DNA of 64,000 nucleotides, taken from contig JAJRPM010000004.1 in the NCBI GenBank assembly GCA_024280775.1, forward strand, positions 124,001-188,000. The letters are read 5' to 3'. The notes under the pieces were generated by a model. It had not been told where the DNA came from. It did no database searches and saw only the letters and a program-made list of their open reading frames with translations. The stretch comes from Candidatus Zixiibacteriota bacterium. GTDB lineage: Bacteria; Zixibacteria; MSB-5A5; GN15; JACZUZ01. Numbering within the stretch: position 1 is the stretch's first letter; each line of letters begins with the position of its first letter. This document shows positions 17,892-26,627 of this stretch, piece by piece. A program made the position numbers and the translations under genes.

Positions 17892-20372
17892 TTATTGCGG
17901 TTTCAAAGTCAATGTCGACAACGATGCGGCTTTAGTCTCTTCAAAGTCTAATGACATTCTGTGATAATCCCCGCTTTGCCATAATTCATAAAAATCAAAG
18001 AAATGCTCACTAACCGGATTACCCGATGCTCCCGCAGGTAGACACATCAGCGAATGAACCGGGTCTGACATATCTATCAAGAAGCGCCAGCTAGGCGCAG
18101 CAAGTGTATGGAAAGCGCCGGAAGTGTCGGCTCGGTAATATGATGCATTAAGCGAGCCGCCGCTTCCACCGCGACTCCAGGGGCCACGTGTCAATCCCAA
18201 AGCAGAATTGATACCCGGCACAATCGCCATCGGATGTTGCATCACCAGAGAGTGCATCATTCCCCAGGTCTGTCCTTTGACTTTCTCCAGTGTAAGCGCC
18301 AGCGCTTGCTGTGTTACATACGCGCGGCCTTCAAGAACGTCAGGCGTAGTGACATCATCAAACCACACCGAGCTATCCTGATGATAAACCTGATCTACCC
18401 AAAGTCGCTTTAGGCGACCGACAGATGATTCTAATTCGTCAGCAAAGATGCTATGTTTCAATTGAAAAATAAACTCAGCGATGATCGCGGTAGGAATAGA
18501 TGACGAATCAGTTGAGCCGTTCCATTCACTCATCAGCTCTGCCAACGAGTCTTCTCCATTGTTTTTCAGCAACGTTGCCAACTCGTCTTTCCAGCGCATG
18601 AAATAGCGATCATGTCTATCCAATTGCAGCTCTCGCATATCATCAAGTGAAAAATCATCTTTGGCTGAAAGCGCCTCACTGGCCCGAAGTATTCTATCAG
18701 AGAAAAAAGAACCGGGGAGTTGAAAATCCAGATTCGGTTGATCTTGTTTGTTATTACAATTCGCCAACCAGCCCTGCTGAGGATTATATGACGCTGGAAT
18801 CTCCTCCAAAGACCGGAAACCAGTCCACCCTGCATCTTCATCCCAGCTGTTAAGCGGAAAGTTATCACGTTCTTTGCCACCCATACGGATTGGAATCGGA
18901 GCGCCCAATTGATAACCTATATTCCCCGCAGTATCAGCGAACATCCAATTCGCATTAAGCGCCCCGAACTGTGTCACTACTTGTTGAAAGTCTGCGAAAC
19001 TGCTAGTTGTCAACAGCTGAAGCGCTGAGTGAGCGGTTGTAGCCAGGTCAAGATCAAATCCCGCCCAGTGGAGAGAATAGCTATGTGACAAAGACTCACT
19101 ACTATCGAGAACAATAGGCCCGTGATTGGTACTTCGGATATTCACAATCCTGGCGCTATCAGCGCCAGCCACAATCAAAGTCTCAACGACAACACTGAAC
19201 TCACGCCAGCCATCCGAAGTCCGGTATTGCATACTATCTGAAGGATTAACTTCTTCAAGATAGTAATCAGTTTGATCCACCCCCGCCGCAGTCATTGTCC
19301 AGGCGGCCTCGCGGTTATGCCCCATCACAACCAGCGGCAATCCCGGAACAGTAATCCCCAATGCATCGTATTCCCCATCTGTGGTATGCAACCCCACCGC
19401 ATACCAAAACTGAGGCAATCTAGTCACATCCAGATGAGGATCACCGGCAAGAAGCGCCCCGCCGCTAACAGACTTGTCCTTGGAGACCACCCAACCATTC
19501 GAACCAGCGCTCATAGAGAGTCCGTAACAATTATTAGCAATCACCTGTTCAGCTACCCTGTCACGCCAAGCTGTCACTTTCGATTGTTCTGATTGTTCCG
19601 ATTGTTCTAATGGAGCTGACACTTTCCCTTCAGCAGTAGTCGCAAGTTCTGATTTATCGTCAGCCACTGATTCAGGAGAATCTAATAGACCTAACCTACT
19701 CTTTGCCGGTACGGTAAACAAACCCCAGTCAGGATAGGGCAACTCTAGTGTCCGAGCCTTCTCCAGACCAACATTTTCAGCCAAACGCACAAAAAACTCA
19801 TCACGATTTTGTATCGCATCAGAAAACCAAGTCTGAAAACTCAAAGCCGTCAAACAATCATAAGCGCTCCATTCGTCAAACTCCGTACGCAAAAGCAAAT
19901 ATTCAAACGGCAACTCACGACAAGTAGCCACATAACTATTCACACCGGCAGAATAAGCATCCAACAGCGCCCGGTCCTGTTCATCGAGCTTCTCAAGCGC
20001 TGCGGCGGCGTGATACTTGTGACGCATCGCGCGCTGACGAATATCAATCTCAAGTGTCACCTCGCCCAAAAGCTCAGAGAGACGCCCTTGCGAAACATGC
20101 CGGACAATATCCATTTGGAACAGACGATCAGCTGCATGTTGATACCCCAATGCAAAGAGCGCATCACTTTTGCTTTTGGCCCAAATTTGCGGAATCCCCA
20201 AAGAATCAAAAGTAATCTCAACCGACTCATCCAATCCCGTTACATTCACAACGCCCTGCACTTGCGGCAATGACGCTTGCGTCGAGGAATAGAAAAACCA
20301 TGCCGCCCCACCTATTGCTGAGAGGAGAATTGTAAGTAGAAACAGGAAAATCTTCTTCTTGGTAATCTTCAT
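17892..20372 (-). CDS. Penicillin acylase family (Ntn-hydrolase) protein
   Basis: 826 residues. An N-terminal membrane or signal segment (IFLFLLTILLSAIGGAAWFFY) implies export to the periplasm or an anchor. The alpha part includes the DALFALGYQHAADRLFQMDIVR block. The auto-cleavage site that creates the N-terminal catalytic Ser is in SAGSNGWVVS (about residue 290), followed by LLAGDPHL and MGHNREAAWTMTAAGVDQTDYY, all typical. Members hydrolyse amides such as acyl-homoserine lactones or beta-lactam side chains; the substrate here is unknown. The spacer upstream of the Ser contains a 9-nt triplicated repeat coding EQSEQSEQS. Normal length, convergent with lgt. Confidence 0.9.
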   Translation of the reverse strand: MKITKKKIFLFLLTILLSAIGGAAWFFYSSTQASLPQVQGVVNVTGLDESVEITFDSLGIPQIWAKSKSDALFALGYQHAADRLFQMDIVRHVSQGRLSELLGEVTLEIDIRQRAMRHKYHAAAALEKLDEQDRALLDAYSAGVNSYVATCRELPFEYLLLRTEFDEWSAYDCLTALSFQTWFSDAIQNRDEFFVRLAENVGLEKARTLELPYPDWGLFTVPAKSRLGLLDSPESVADDKSELATTAEGKVSAPLEQSEQSEQSKVTAWRDRVAEQVIANNCYGLSMSAGSNGWVVSKDKSVSGGALLAGDPHLDVTRLPQFWYAVGLHTTDGEYDALGITVPGLPLVVMGHNREAAWTMTAAGVDQTDYYLEEVNPSDSMQYRTSDGWREFSVVVETLIVAGADSARIVNIRSTNHGPIVLDSSESLSHSYSLHWAGFDLDLATTAHSALQLLTTSSFADFQQVVTQFGALNANWMFADTAGNIGYQLGAPIPIRMGGKERDNFPLNSWDEDAGWTGFRSLEEIPASYNPQQGWLANCNNKQDQPNLDFQLPGSFFSDRILRASEALSAKDDFSLDDMRELQLDRHDRYFMRWKDELATLLKNNGEDSLAELMSEWNGSTDSSSIPTAIIAEFIFQLKHSIFADELESSVGRLKRLWVDQVYHQDSSVWFDDVTTPDVLEGRAYVTQQALALTLEKVKGQTWGMMHSLVMQHPMAIVPGINSALGLTRGPWSRGGSGGSLNASYYRADTSGAFHTLAAPSWRFLIDMSDPVHSLMCLPAGASGNPVSEHFFDFYELWQSGDYHRMSLDFEETKAASLSTLTLKPQ

Positions 20373-20399
20373 TTGGGGTGTTTCTTCTAAAGATGGAGT

Positions 20400-21365
20400 T
20401 TAGCGTTTCGACAGGAAGTGTTCCAGCGCCTTATCTATGTCTCGATAGTCAAATTCAAAGCCTGCGGCAAGTATTCTCGCTGGAACCGCGCGGGCGCTCG
20501 CTAGAAACAACTCCTGAGCAATTCCTCCCGGCGCCAATTTCAGCAAAAACTCCGGCGCATTAAGAATCGCCGGACGATTCAAAGCCCGGCTGAGTTTCCT
20601 GGTGTACTCCGCATTGGTTATAGGATTAGGCGCAACAGCATTAACCGCTCCGGATACCGAATCATGACTCAGTATGAAAACAATCATCCGTACCAAGTCC
20701 TCAAGAGCAATCCAACTCATATACTGCTCACCTGAACCAAACCGTCCGCCCAACCCTGAACGAAATGCCGAAATCGCTTTCTGCAGCGCCGCGCCCGACG
20801 GATCAAGAACAACCCCGATGCGCAAATTGACAACTCGCATACCCGCCTCGCGAGCCAACTGTGCGGCCGCCTCCCATTGCTGACAGGTATCAGCCAGAAA
20901 ACCTTCTCCGGCGGAACTTTCCTCGGTCAGCTCCTCAATTTCCCGGTCACCATAGAACCCAACCGCCGAAGCGCAAATCAATGTCTTGGGCCGATGTTTG
21001 AGCTTGAGGACACTCAATACAAGATTTCTGGTAGCGGCAACTCGACTGTCATAAATCCGTCGCTTCTTTGCTTTGGTCCACAAACCGACAATCGACTCAC
21101 CGGCAAGATGAACCACAGCGCTAGATCCATCTATCCCGGTCAAATCACAGTTCTCAGCAGATGGATTCCACAAAACAGCGTCAGCGCCGACTTTTCTACT
21201 ATCTCGCACAAGTCGAACTACCCTCACTCCATCGCCCGACAGAGCATTCACAAGCGCCGAGCCTACAAATCCACTCGCTCCGCTTACTGCCACCATCTCC
21301 GGAATACCATTAATATCCTCTGAACCATCATCGGCGACTAAATCGGTCTTATTTGTATCAGCCAT
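20400..21365 (-). CDS. NAD-dependent epimerase, TIGR01777 (YfcH) family
   Basis: 321 residues from MADTNKTD; the track start 57 nt upstream adds non-conserved sequence. The extended SDR Rossmann motif is MVAVSGASGFVGSALVNAL, then AVVHLAGESIVGLWTKAKKRRIYDSR, a hallmark of this family, and ASAVGFYGDR, which carries the Tyr of the active site. The C-terminal DUF1731-like domain (LNRPAILNAPEFLLKLAPG) is present. The family is usually annotated as a sugar-nucleotide epimerase or cell-division inhibitor homologue, but true substrates are unknown. About 15 acidic residues precede the Rossmann fold. Divergent from the PfkB kinase. Confidence 0.87.
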   Translation of the reverse strand: MADTNKTDLVADDGSEDINGIPEMVAVSGASGFVGSALVNALSGDGVRVVRLVRDSRKVGADAVLWNPSAENCDLTGIDGSSAVVHLAGESIVGLWTKAKKRRIYDSRVAATRNLVLSVLKLKHRPKTLICASAVGFYGDREIEELTEESSAGEGFLADTCQQWEAAAQLAREAGMRVVNLRIGVVLDPSGAALQKAISAFRSGLGGRFGSGEQYMSWIALEDLVRMIVFILSHDSVSGAVNAVAPNPITNAEYTRKLSRALNRPAILNAPEFLLKLAPGGIAQELFLASARAVPARILAAGFEFDYRDIDKALEHFLSKR

Positions 21366-21554
21366 GACGACAATATGCCAGATGAACCGAGAATTGCAAG
21401 AGTGCAACGGCCCACACCTCAAGGGCGAAATCCATCAATACCCAACATAATCTTCAGAAAGCGCCATAGACGTCCGACTTAATACAATAGAGATAGACCA
21501 CTAGAGACGAGAGTGAAAAAGAGCAACAAAACTATTGGCGCGCCAGGAGTTCTC

Positions 21555-22523
21555 ATGAGCAAGATTATCACCGTCACAGTCAACACTTCCATAGATTATC
21601 TAATCGAGGTTTCAGATTTTGAAATCGGCGCAGCAACTCGAGCGCATTCCGGTGAACGCTTCGCCGGAGGTGGAGGAATAAATGTCGCCCGCGCTCTGGC
21701 TACCTTAGGCGAAGAGGTCATAAGTCTAGGTTTCGTAGGCGCTGATTCAGCTACTTTCTTTGAAGAACCCAACCTTGTGACTCATCGCAGCCTATTGACC
21801 GTAGTTCCCGAGAAAAACCGCGAGAACATTACTGTGCATGACCCAGAGCGTCATGTCCATTCCTACATTCAAACTCCCGGCTACTCTGTAACCCACGATG
21901 ACCTGCTTTGCCTCAACAAGGCTATGCAACAATTCATTTCGCCTGGTGACTGGGTAGTAATCTCCGGTAGCCTGCCCCAAGGCGCACCCAAATCAACTGA
22001 ATGGGAGTTAGTGCGACTCGCCCAAAGCCTTGGCGCAACTGTTGTACTCGATACAAGCAAAGAGGATTTGAAACGAGGACTCGACGCCAAACCATACATG
22101 GTCAAACCTGACCTACGTGAGCTGGAAATGCTAACCGGCCAAAAACTAAAAGGCGATGAAGACGGAATAGTCTCAGCGGCGCTACAAATCGCCCGCTCCG
22201 GAGTTGAAGTGGTAATCGTATCTCGAAGTTCAGCCGGGGTAATCGTCGCCTCACGTGAACCCGAAAGAGTATGGCTAGCAAAAGTAGCGGTTGATGGTCA
22301 CCTGCATTCAGTGCCGCTAGTCGGCTCAGGTGATTCATTGGTAGGCGGAATTACTTACGGGCTGTTTAACAACAAGCCACTAGTTGAGTCCTTACGTCTA
22401 GGTGTAGCCTGCGGCGCGGCAAATCTGCTGACTGTCGGCCCGGCCAAATTCAAATTGACTGACGTAGAGCGTCTCGCCGCAAAAGTCGAAGTTAAAGAAC
22501 TGGAATTGAGTCCGGCGCTATAA
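21555..22523 (+). CDS. PfkB-family sugar(-phosphate) kinase
   Basis: 322 residues from ATG 21555, which has an AGGAG ribosome site 5 nt upstream. The GTG at 21513 in the track has none. PfkB hallmarks: the N-terminal GGGGINVARALATLG glycine motif and the catalytic anion-hole motif VGSGDSLVGGITYGL (usually GAGDS; here GSGDS) with its catalytic Asp. VTVNTSIDYLIEV resembles the 'TLNPAiD' start of 1-phosphofructokinase, tagatose-6-phosphate kinase and Pfk-2, so a phosphorylated hexose is the likely substrate. It could supply ATP-dependent phosphofructokinase activity beside the PPi-type enzyme. It is convergent with hemY, 18 bp apart. Confidence 0.85.
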   Translation: MSKIITVTVNTSIDYLIEVSDFEIGAATRAHSGERFAGGGGINVARALATLGEEVISLGFVGADSATFFEEPNLVTHRSLLTVVPEKNRENITVHDPERHVHSYIQTPGYSVTHDDLLCLNKAMQQFISPGDWVVISGSLPQGAPKSTEWELVRLAQSLGATVVLDTSKEDLKRGLDAKPYMVKPDLRELEMLTGQKLKGDEDGIVSAALQIARSGVEVVIVSRSSAGVIVASREPERVWLAKVAVDGHLHSVPLVGSGDSLVGGITYGLFNNKPLVESLRLGVACGAANLLTVGPAKFKLTDVERLAAKVEVKELELSPAL

Positions 22524-22541
22524 GCGCAACATCACACCCAA

Positions 22542-23936
22542 TCAATTTGGCAGTGATTCAACAACGCCCAATGAGTTTCCCAGACAATCACTGACACCAA
22601 TACCCCGGTAGGCGTTGCCCGCCAAATGAAGTCCCGGAAATTTCGCCGCTTCACTTTCAATCTCTGCTAGTATATCCATGTGACCGATAGTGTATTGCGG
22701 AATCGCTTTAGTCCAACGGTAGAGCTTCACCAACTCCGGCGGCTCAGTGACACCCATGATAGAGCTCAATTCATTGCGACAAATAGTAACTAGGGCCTCA
22801 TCAGATTTATCCATTACCTCCGGATTTGCCCCGCCACCCAGCAACACTCGTAGCAAGACTTTACCTTCTGGCGCACGATCAGGAAATATCGAGGATGTCC
22901 AAATAGCGCCGAGAATATCACGTTTCTCTGAAGGCGGAATCAAAAACCCGAACCCGTCCAGCGCCCGTGATGCGGCTTCAGCAGGATAACCGAGACAAAC
23001 AACGGCAATTGGCGCATAGGGAATACGCCCGGTTGCAGTCGCCAGTTTCCCTGATAGATTTGTCAAAACTTGCTCCGCACGGTATGACGGTATAGCCAGT
23101 ATCAGGTTATCACAATCAACTGACTCTTGATTCTCAAATTGAACAGTGAATCCGCTACCGCCTACGCCAGCCGTCACATCCTTGGCCAAACAACCAGTTT
23201 GGATACAGTCACTATAGGTCTCCGATAGACGTTCAATAAGCGCCTGCACACCGGTTCTCTTGAGCGACAACAAACGCATCGAGCCTTTGCGCTCAGGCTT
23301 GTTTTCTCCCGACTGTGACTTCTTAGCTTCCAGTTTCTTGCGCTTGCGACGCGCCAAAGCTCCACGAATAATCGAACCGGACTCTTTATCAAGCTCATAA
23401 AGCATTGGAAAACAAGCGCGCACCGACAAACGTTCAGCGGAACCAGCATAAATGCCAGTTACCATTGGCTGAATCAAATAGTCCGCGACCTCTTTCCCCA
23501 AGTGACGTGACGCAAAACTGTAGATTGATTCATCACCGTCAGTCGCTGAAGAGGTAAACGGCTCAAGGAAGATTCTCAACTTCCCTAAAGGGGATAACAC
23601 TCCGGAAGTTATGAATGACCCCAATGACATTGGAGCCGGGCGCAATTTGCCGCCTCGCAAAATGAATCGCTTCTTGGCGTTCTCATTCGCTGATTCAAGA
23701 AGACCCTCAGCGCCAATTTGCTCGCAAAGCTCACGAGTCAATCCGCTCTTATCAAGAATACCATTCGGCCCCCACTCGCAGGCGTAATCGTCAATGACAT
23801 CTGTGCCGATTACACCTCCAACACGATCAGCGCCTTCAAAAAGACGCACAGACATAGATGGACGTAGTTTTTTGAGATAATGAAGCGCCGAAAGACCTGA
23901 GATGCCTCCGCCGACTATGATGGTATCATATTTCAT
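22542..23936 (-). CDS. hemY: Protoporphyrinogen (or coproporphyrinogen) oxidase, HemY-type
   Basis: 464 residues. An FAD-dependent oxidase: IIVGGGISGLSALHYL dinucleotide motif, then ADRVGGVIGT and WGPNGILD typical of HemY/HemG. The C-terminus has the second FAD motif GLHLAGNAYRGIGVSDCLGNS. It removes six electrons from protoporphyrinogen IX, using oxygen. In Gram-positives the same family acts on coproporphyrinogen (CgoX), but hemN upstream and a Gram-negative-type hemH favour the protoporphyrin route. A basic stretch (ALARRKRKKLEAKKSQSGENKPERK) is a lineage-specific insert. Last gene of the heme run, 39 bp after hemN. Confidence 0.91.
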   Translation of the reverse strand: MKYDTIIVGGGISGLSALHYLKKLRPSMSVRLFEGADRVGGVIGTDVIDDYACEWGPNGILDKSGLTRELCEQIGAEGLLESANENAKKRFILRGGKLRPAPMSLGSFITSGVLSPLGKLRIFLEPFTSSATDGDESIYSFASRHLGKEVADYLIQPMVTGIYAGSAERLSVRACFPMLYELDKESGSIIRGALARRKRKKLEAKKSQSGENKPERKGSMRLLSLKRTGVQALIERLSETYSDCIQTGCLAKDVTAGVGGSGFTVQFENQESVDCDNLILAIPSYRAEQVLTNLSGKLATATGRIPYAPIAVVCLGYPAEAASRALDGFGFLIPPSEKRDILGAIWTSSIFPDRAPEGKVLLRVLLGGGANPEVMDKSDEALVTICRNELSSIMGVTEPPELVKLYRWTKAIPQYTIGHMDILAEIESEAAKFPGLHLAGNAYRGIGVSDCLGNSLGVVESLPN

Positions 23937-23975
23937 AATGCTAACACCACAGATTCAATACTAGTTCAGTTCGCG

Positions 23976-25379
23976 CTATATAGTGCGCGAGAATGTAAGC
24001 GGCTTCTCGGCTTCCTGCTTCTTCAAATAACCGTCGAACACCATAGCGATATTACGCACAAATGTCCGACCAAGCGCCGTCACTTGCAAGACAGTACCGT
24101 CATCAACCAGCATTGCATCATCAAAGAAAGTCTCCAGTTCCTCGATGGCGCCCTTGAAATACTCTTCGAAAGACAGCTTGAAACGCTCGCTGAATTCATT
24201 TCTATCCAGAATAAAGTTGCACATAATCGACGAAATCACATACTCACGTATCACATCATCATCAGAGAGCTGCAACCCGCGCACAGTAGCATATTCACCT
24301 GCGTTAACCTTCGCCAAATACGTATCCATATCCGAACTATTCTGCGCCAGCGCCCCGCTGACCAAACCGATAGAGGAAATCCCCATTCCCACCAAGTCAG
24401 TAGCTTTATTAACAGTGTAACCCATAAAGTTGCGCATCAACTTGCCCTTACCCTGCGCAATAGTCAGCTCATCATCAGGAAGAGCAAAATGATCCATCCC
24501 AATCTGCTCATAACCCGCCTCTGAAAACAGCTTCTGCGCGGTGTTGAACAAGCGATACTTTTCCTGCAATGTAGGCAGTTGGTCTACCTTAATCAGTTTC
24601 TGATTGCCGATACGAGTAGGCAAGAATGCAAAACTATACACCGCCACCCGGTCAGGTCGCAGACCAATAGTCTTCTTGATAGTGTCACTAAAGGTTTCAA
24701 CATTCTGCTTGGGTAAACCATAAATCAAGTCTAGATTCACTCCCTTGAACCCCTGCTCACGAGCAAACTCAACACAACGCTTAGTGCGGTCATAGGGCTG
24801 AACACGCCCAATACTTTTTTGCACATCCGCATTAAAATCCTGCACGCCCATTGAAATGCGATTGAAACCACGTTTAGCCAGGAAAACAAAATGCTCTTTA
24901 GTAGTGACACGCGGATCCACTTCAATCGAAATCTCTGCAGTGTCGAGCAATATAAACCGCTCCTGCAAGGCATCCATAACCTCTGTAAACTCCGGCACAC
25001 TCAAATGCGTCGGTGTCCCTCCGCCGAAATGCAACTGCTGAACTTTGTTACGTCCGTTTAGCGCATCAGCAGTCTTAGTAATTTCCAACTTTAACGCGGA
25101 AATATAGTCAGTGATATGCTCTCTACGACGAGGAATAAAAACATTGCAACCGCAAAAATAACAGCGCTTCTCACAAAACGGCAAATGCACATAGAGCGAC
25201 AGCGGCTCCTTAGTGTTCTTTCCCGCTTTTTGCAAAGCCTTATAATATTTCTCTGCGTCAAACTCATCTGTCCATGACGGCGCGGTCGGATAACTGGTGT
25301 AACGCGGACCAGGTCGGTCATATTTTTGCAAGAGCTCAAGTGGAGCCACTACAGTATTAGAAACTGTTTTGTTAATCAT
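23976..25379 (-). CDS. hemN: Oxygen-independent coproporphyrinogen III dehydrogenase
   Basis: 467 residues of the radical SAM superfamily. The N-terminal PRYTSYPTAPSWTDEF is specific for true HemN rather than the HemW paralogue. The cluster motif is CEKRCYFCGCN (CxxxCxxC plus the extra Cys of HemN), then LHFGGGTPTHL and ISMGVQDFNADVQKSIGRVQ. The C-terminal HemN domain is full length. It decarboxylates coproporphyrinogen III to protoporphyrinogen IX without oxygen. Paired with an oxygen-using HemY, this suggests a facultative or microaerobic lifestyle, or that HemY uses another acceptor. It follows hemE by 12 bp. Confidence 0.95.
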   Translation of the reverse strand: MINKTVSNTVVAPLELLQKYDRPGPRYTSYPTAPSWTDEFDAEKYYKALQKAGKNTKEPLSLYVHLPFCEKRCYFCGCNVFIPRRREHITDYISALKLEITKTADALNGRNKVQQLHFGGGTPTHLSVPEFTEVMDALQERFILLDTAEISIEVDPRVTTKEHFVFLAKRGFNRISMGVQDFNADVQKSIGRVQPYDRTKRCVEFAREQGFKGVNLDLIYGLPKQNVETFSDTIKKTIGLRPDRVAVYSFAFLPTRIGNQKLIKVDQLPTLQEKYRLFNTAQKLFSEAGYEQIGMDHFALPDDELTIAQGKGKLMRNFMGYTVNKATDLVGMGISSIGLVSGALAQNSSDMDTYLAKVNAGEYATVRGLQLSDDDVIREYVISSIMCNFILDRNEFSERFKLSFEEYFKGAIEELETFFDDAMLVDDGTVLQVTALGRTFVRNIAMVFDGYLKKQEAEKPLTFSRTI

Positions 25380-25390
25380 TACCCTATCTC

Positions 25391-26461
25391 CTATGACCTG
25401 AACGAATGAACCGTATCTACGAAAACAGAAACCGATTCGATTGGCGCCTGCGGCAAAATACCATGCCCGAGATTCGCTATCAAATTATCATGCGAATCCA
25501 GCGCTTCGAGCATCACTTGTGTTCTTCTTTTAACTTCATCCGGCGCACAGAAAAGTATATTCGGATCTAAATTCCCCTGAATTGCTTTTCCCGGAAGCGC
25601 CCTCTGCGCTTGCGCCAAATCCATCCGGTAATCCACCCCGACTACTTCACAGTCTAATTCCGCCACCATATCAATATACGGAGCCAAATTATTCACAAAT
25701 AAAATACGCGGAACATTGTAGCCCTTTAGCGCTTCAAATATCCGCGCCGTATGTTTCAATGACCACTGATGATACTCCTCAACAGCAAGTATCCCGCCCC
25801 AGCTATCAAATAATTGCACACCATCAGCCCCGGCTTTCACCTGCTCTTGCAAGTAGGCGATTGTCGCTGAAGTAATCCGCTCCAACAATTCCTCTGCGGC
25901 CTTTGGATACTCATACATGAAACGTTTCACTTTATCAAAAGTCTTCGAGCCATGCCCTTCAATTGCATAGCAGGCCAAAGTAAACGGTGAACCGGCGAAA
26001 CCCAAAAGCGGTGTGTCAGGAATGCTTTTTTTGATAGCGCGCACCCCGTCAAAAACATAACTCATCTTTGAAGCGACATCATAATCCTCAATACGCGAGA
26101 CATCATCAGGACTCTGTATCGCCGGTGTAACTTGGGGACCACCTTTGGCATACTCCAGCGAAAACCCCATCGGCTCCAACAGCGGAAGTATATCAGAAAA
26201 CAAAATCGCCGCATCAAAACCAAAACGTGTAATCGGATCAGTAGTAGCTGTCGCAACATGCGCTGGAGTGCGACACAGCTCCAGGAATGACACCTTCTCG
26301 CGCAAAGCACGATATTCCGGCAGATATCTTCCAGCCTGACGCATCACCCAAACCGGTATACGGCCTTTGTTTTGGCCATAGCAGGCGCGAATAAATGGAC
26401 TATCTTTAATCGAAGGCGCCTTACTCTCAAGCGCTAAGCCTGTTGCTGAATCGGTCATCAT
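25391..26461 (-). CDS. hemE: Uroporphyrinogen decarboxylase
   Basis: 356 residues. N-terminal signature IPVWVMRQAGRYLPEYRALR, substrate-binding FGFDAAILFSDILPLLEPMG, second signature GFAGSPFTLACYAIEGHGSKTF, and C-terminal AIQGNLDPNILF with NLGHGILPQAP. It removes four acetate carboxyls from uroporphyrinogen III to give coproporphyrinogen III. The 166-bp gap from hemL holds a palindromic repeat, the only large spacer in the operon, so a separate promoter or mRNA-processing site there is possible. Confidence 0.96.
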   Translation of the reverse strand: MMTDSATGLALESKAPSIKDSPFIRACYGQNKGRIPVWVMRQAGRYLPEYRALREKVSFLELCRTPAHVATATTDPITRFGFDAAILFSDILPLLEPMGFSLEYAKGGPQVTPAIQSPDDVSRIEDYDVASKMSYVFDGVRAIKKSIPDTPLLGFAGSPFTLACYAIEGHGSKTFDKVKRFMYEYPKAAEELLERITSATIAYLQEQVKAGADGVQLFDSWGGILAVEEYHQWSLKHTARIFEALKGYNVPRILFVNNLAPYIDMVAELDCEVVGVDYRMDLAQAQRALPGKAIQGNLDPNILFCAPDEVKRRTQVMLEALDSHDNLIANLGHGILPQAPIESVSVFVDTVHSFRS

Positions 26462-26499
26462 ATATCATCTCTCAATCAAACACTTCAGTTATTACATCT

Positions 26500-26591
26500 G
26501 TCATTGCGAGGAGCGGAGCGACGCGGCAATCTCGTCGCTAACAAGGTAGTTCTATGAATCATTGGGATTGCCGCGCTTCGCTCGCAATGAC
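26500..26591. repeat. REP-like palindromic element in the hemL-hemE spacer
   Basis: Left arm GTCATTGCGAGGAGCGGAGC GACGCGGCAATC and right arm GATTGCCGCGCTTCGCTCGCAATGAC are near-perfect inverted copies around a ~34-nt centre. Transcription would give a long hairpin within the heme operon. The same sequence family occurs inside the hemH ORF at 33713-33808. This style of element ('CATTGCGAG...AGCGA...GCAATC') is dispersed in many unrelated bacterial genomes. Confidence 0.8.
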
Positions 26592-26627
26592 TCAAGGAGT
26601 CGGGCTCTATACTTTCTAATAAATAAA

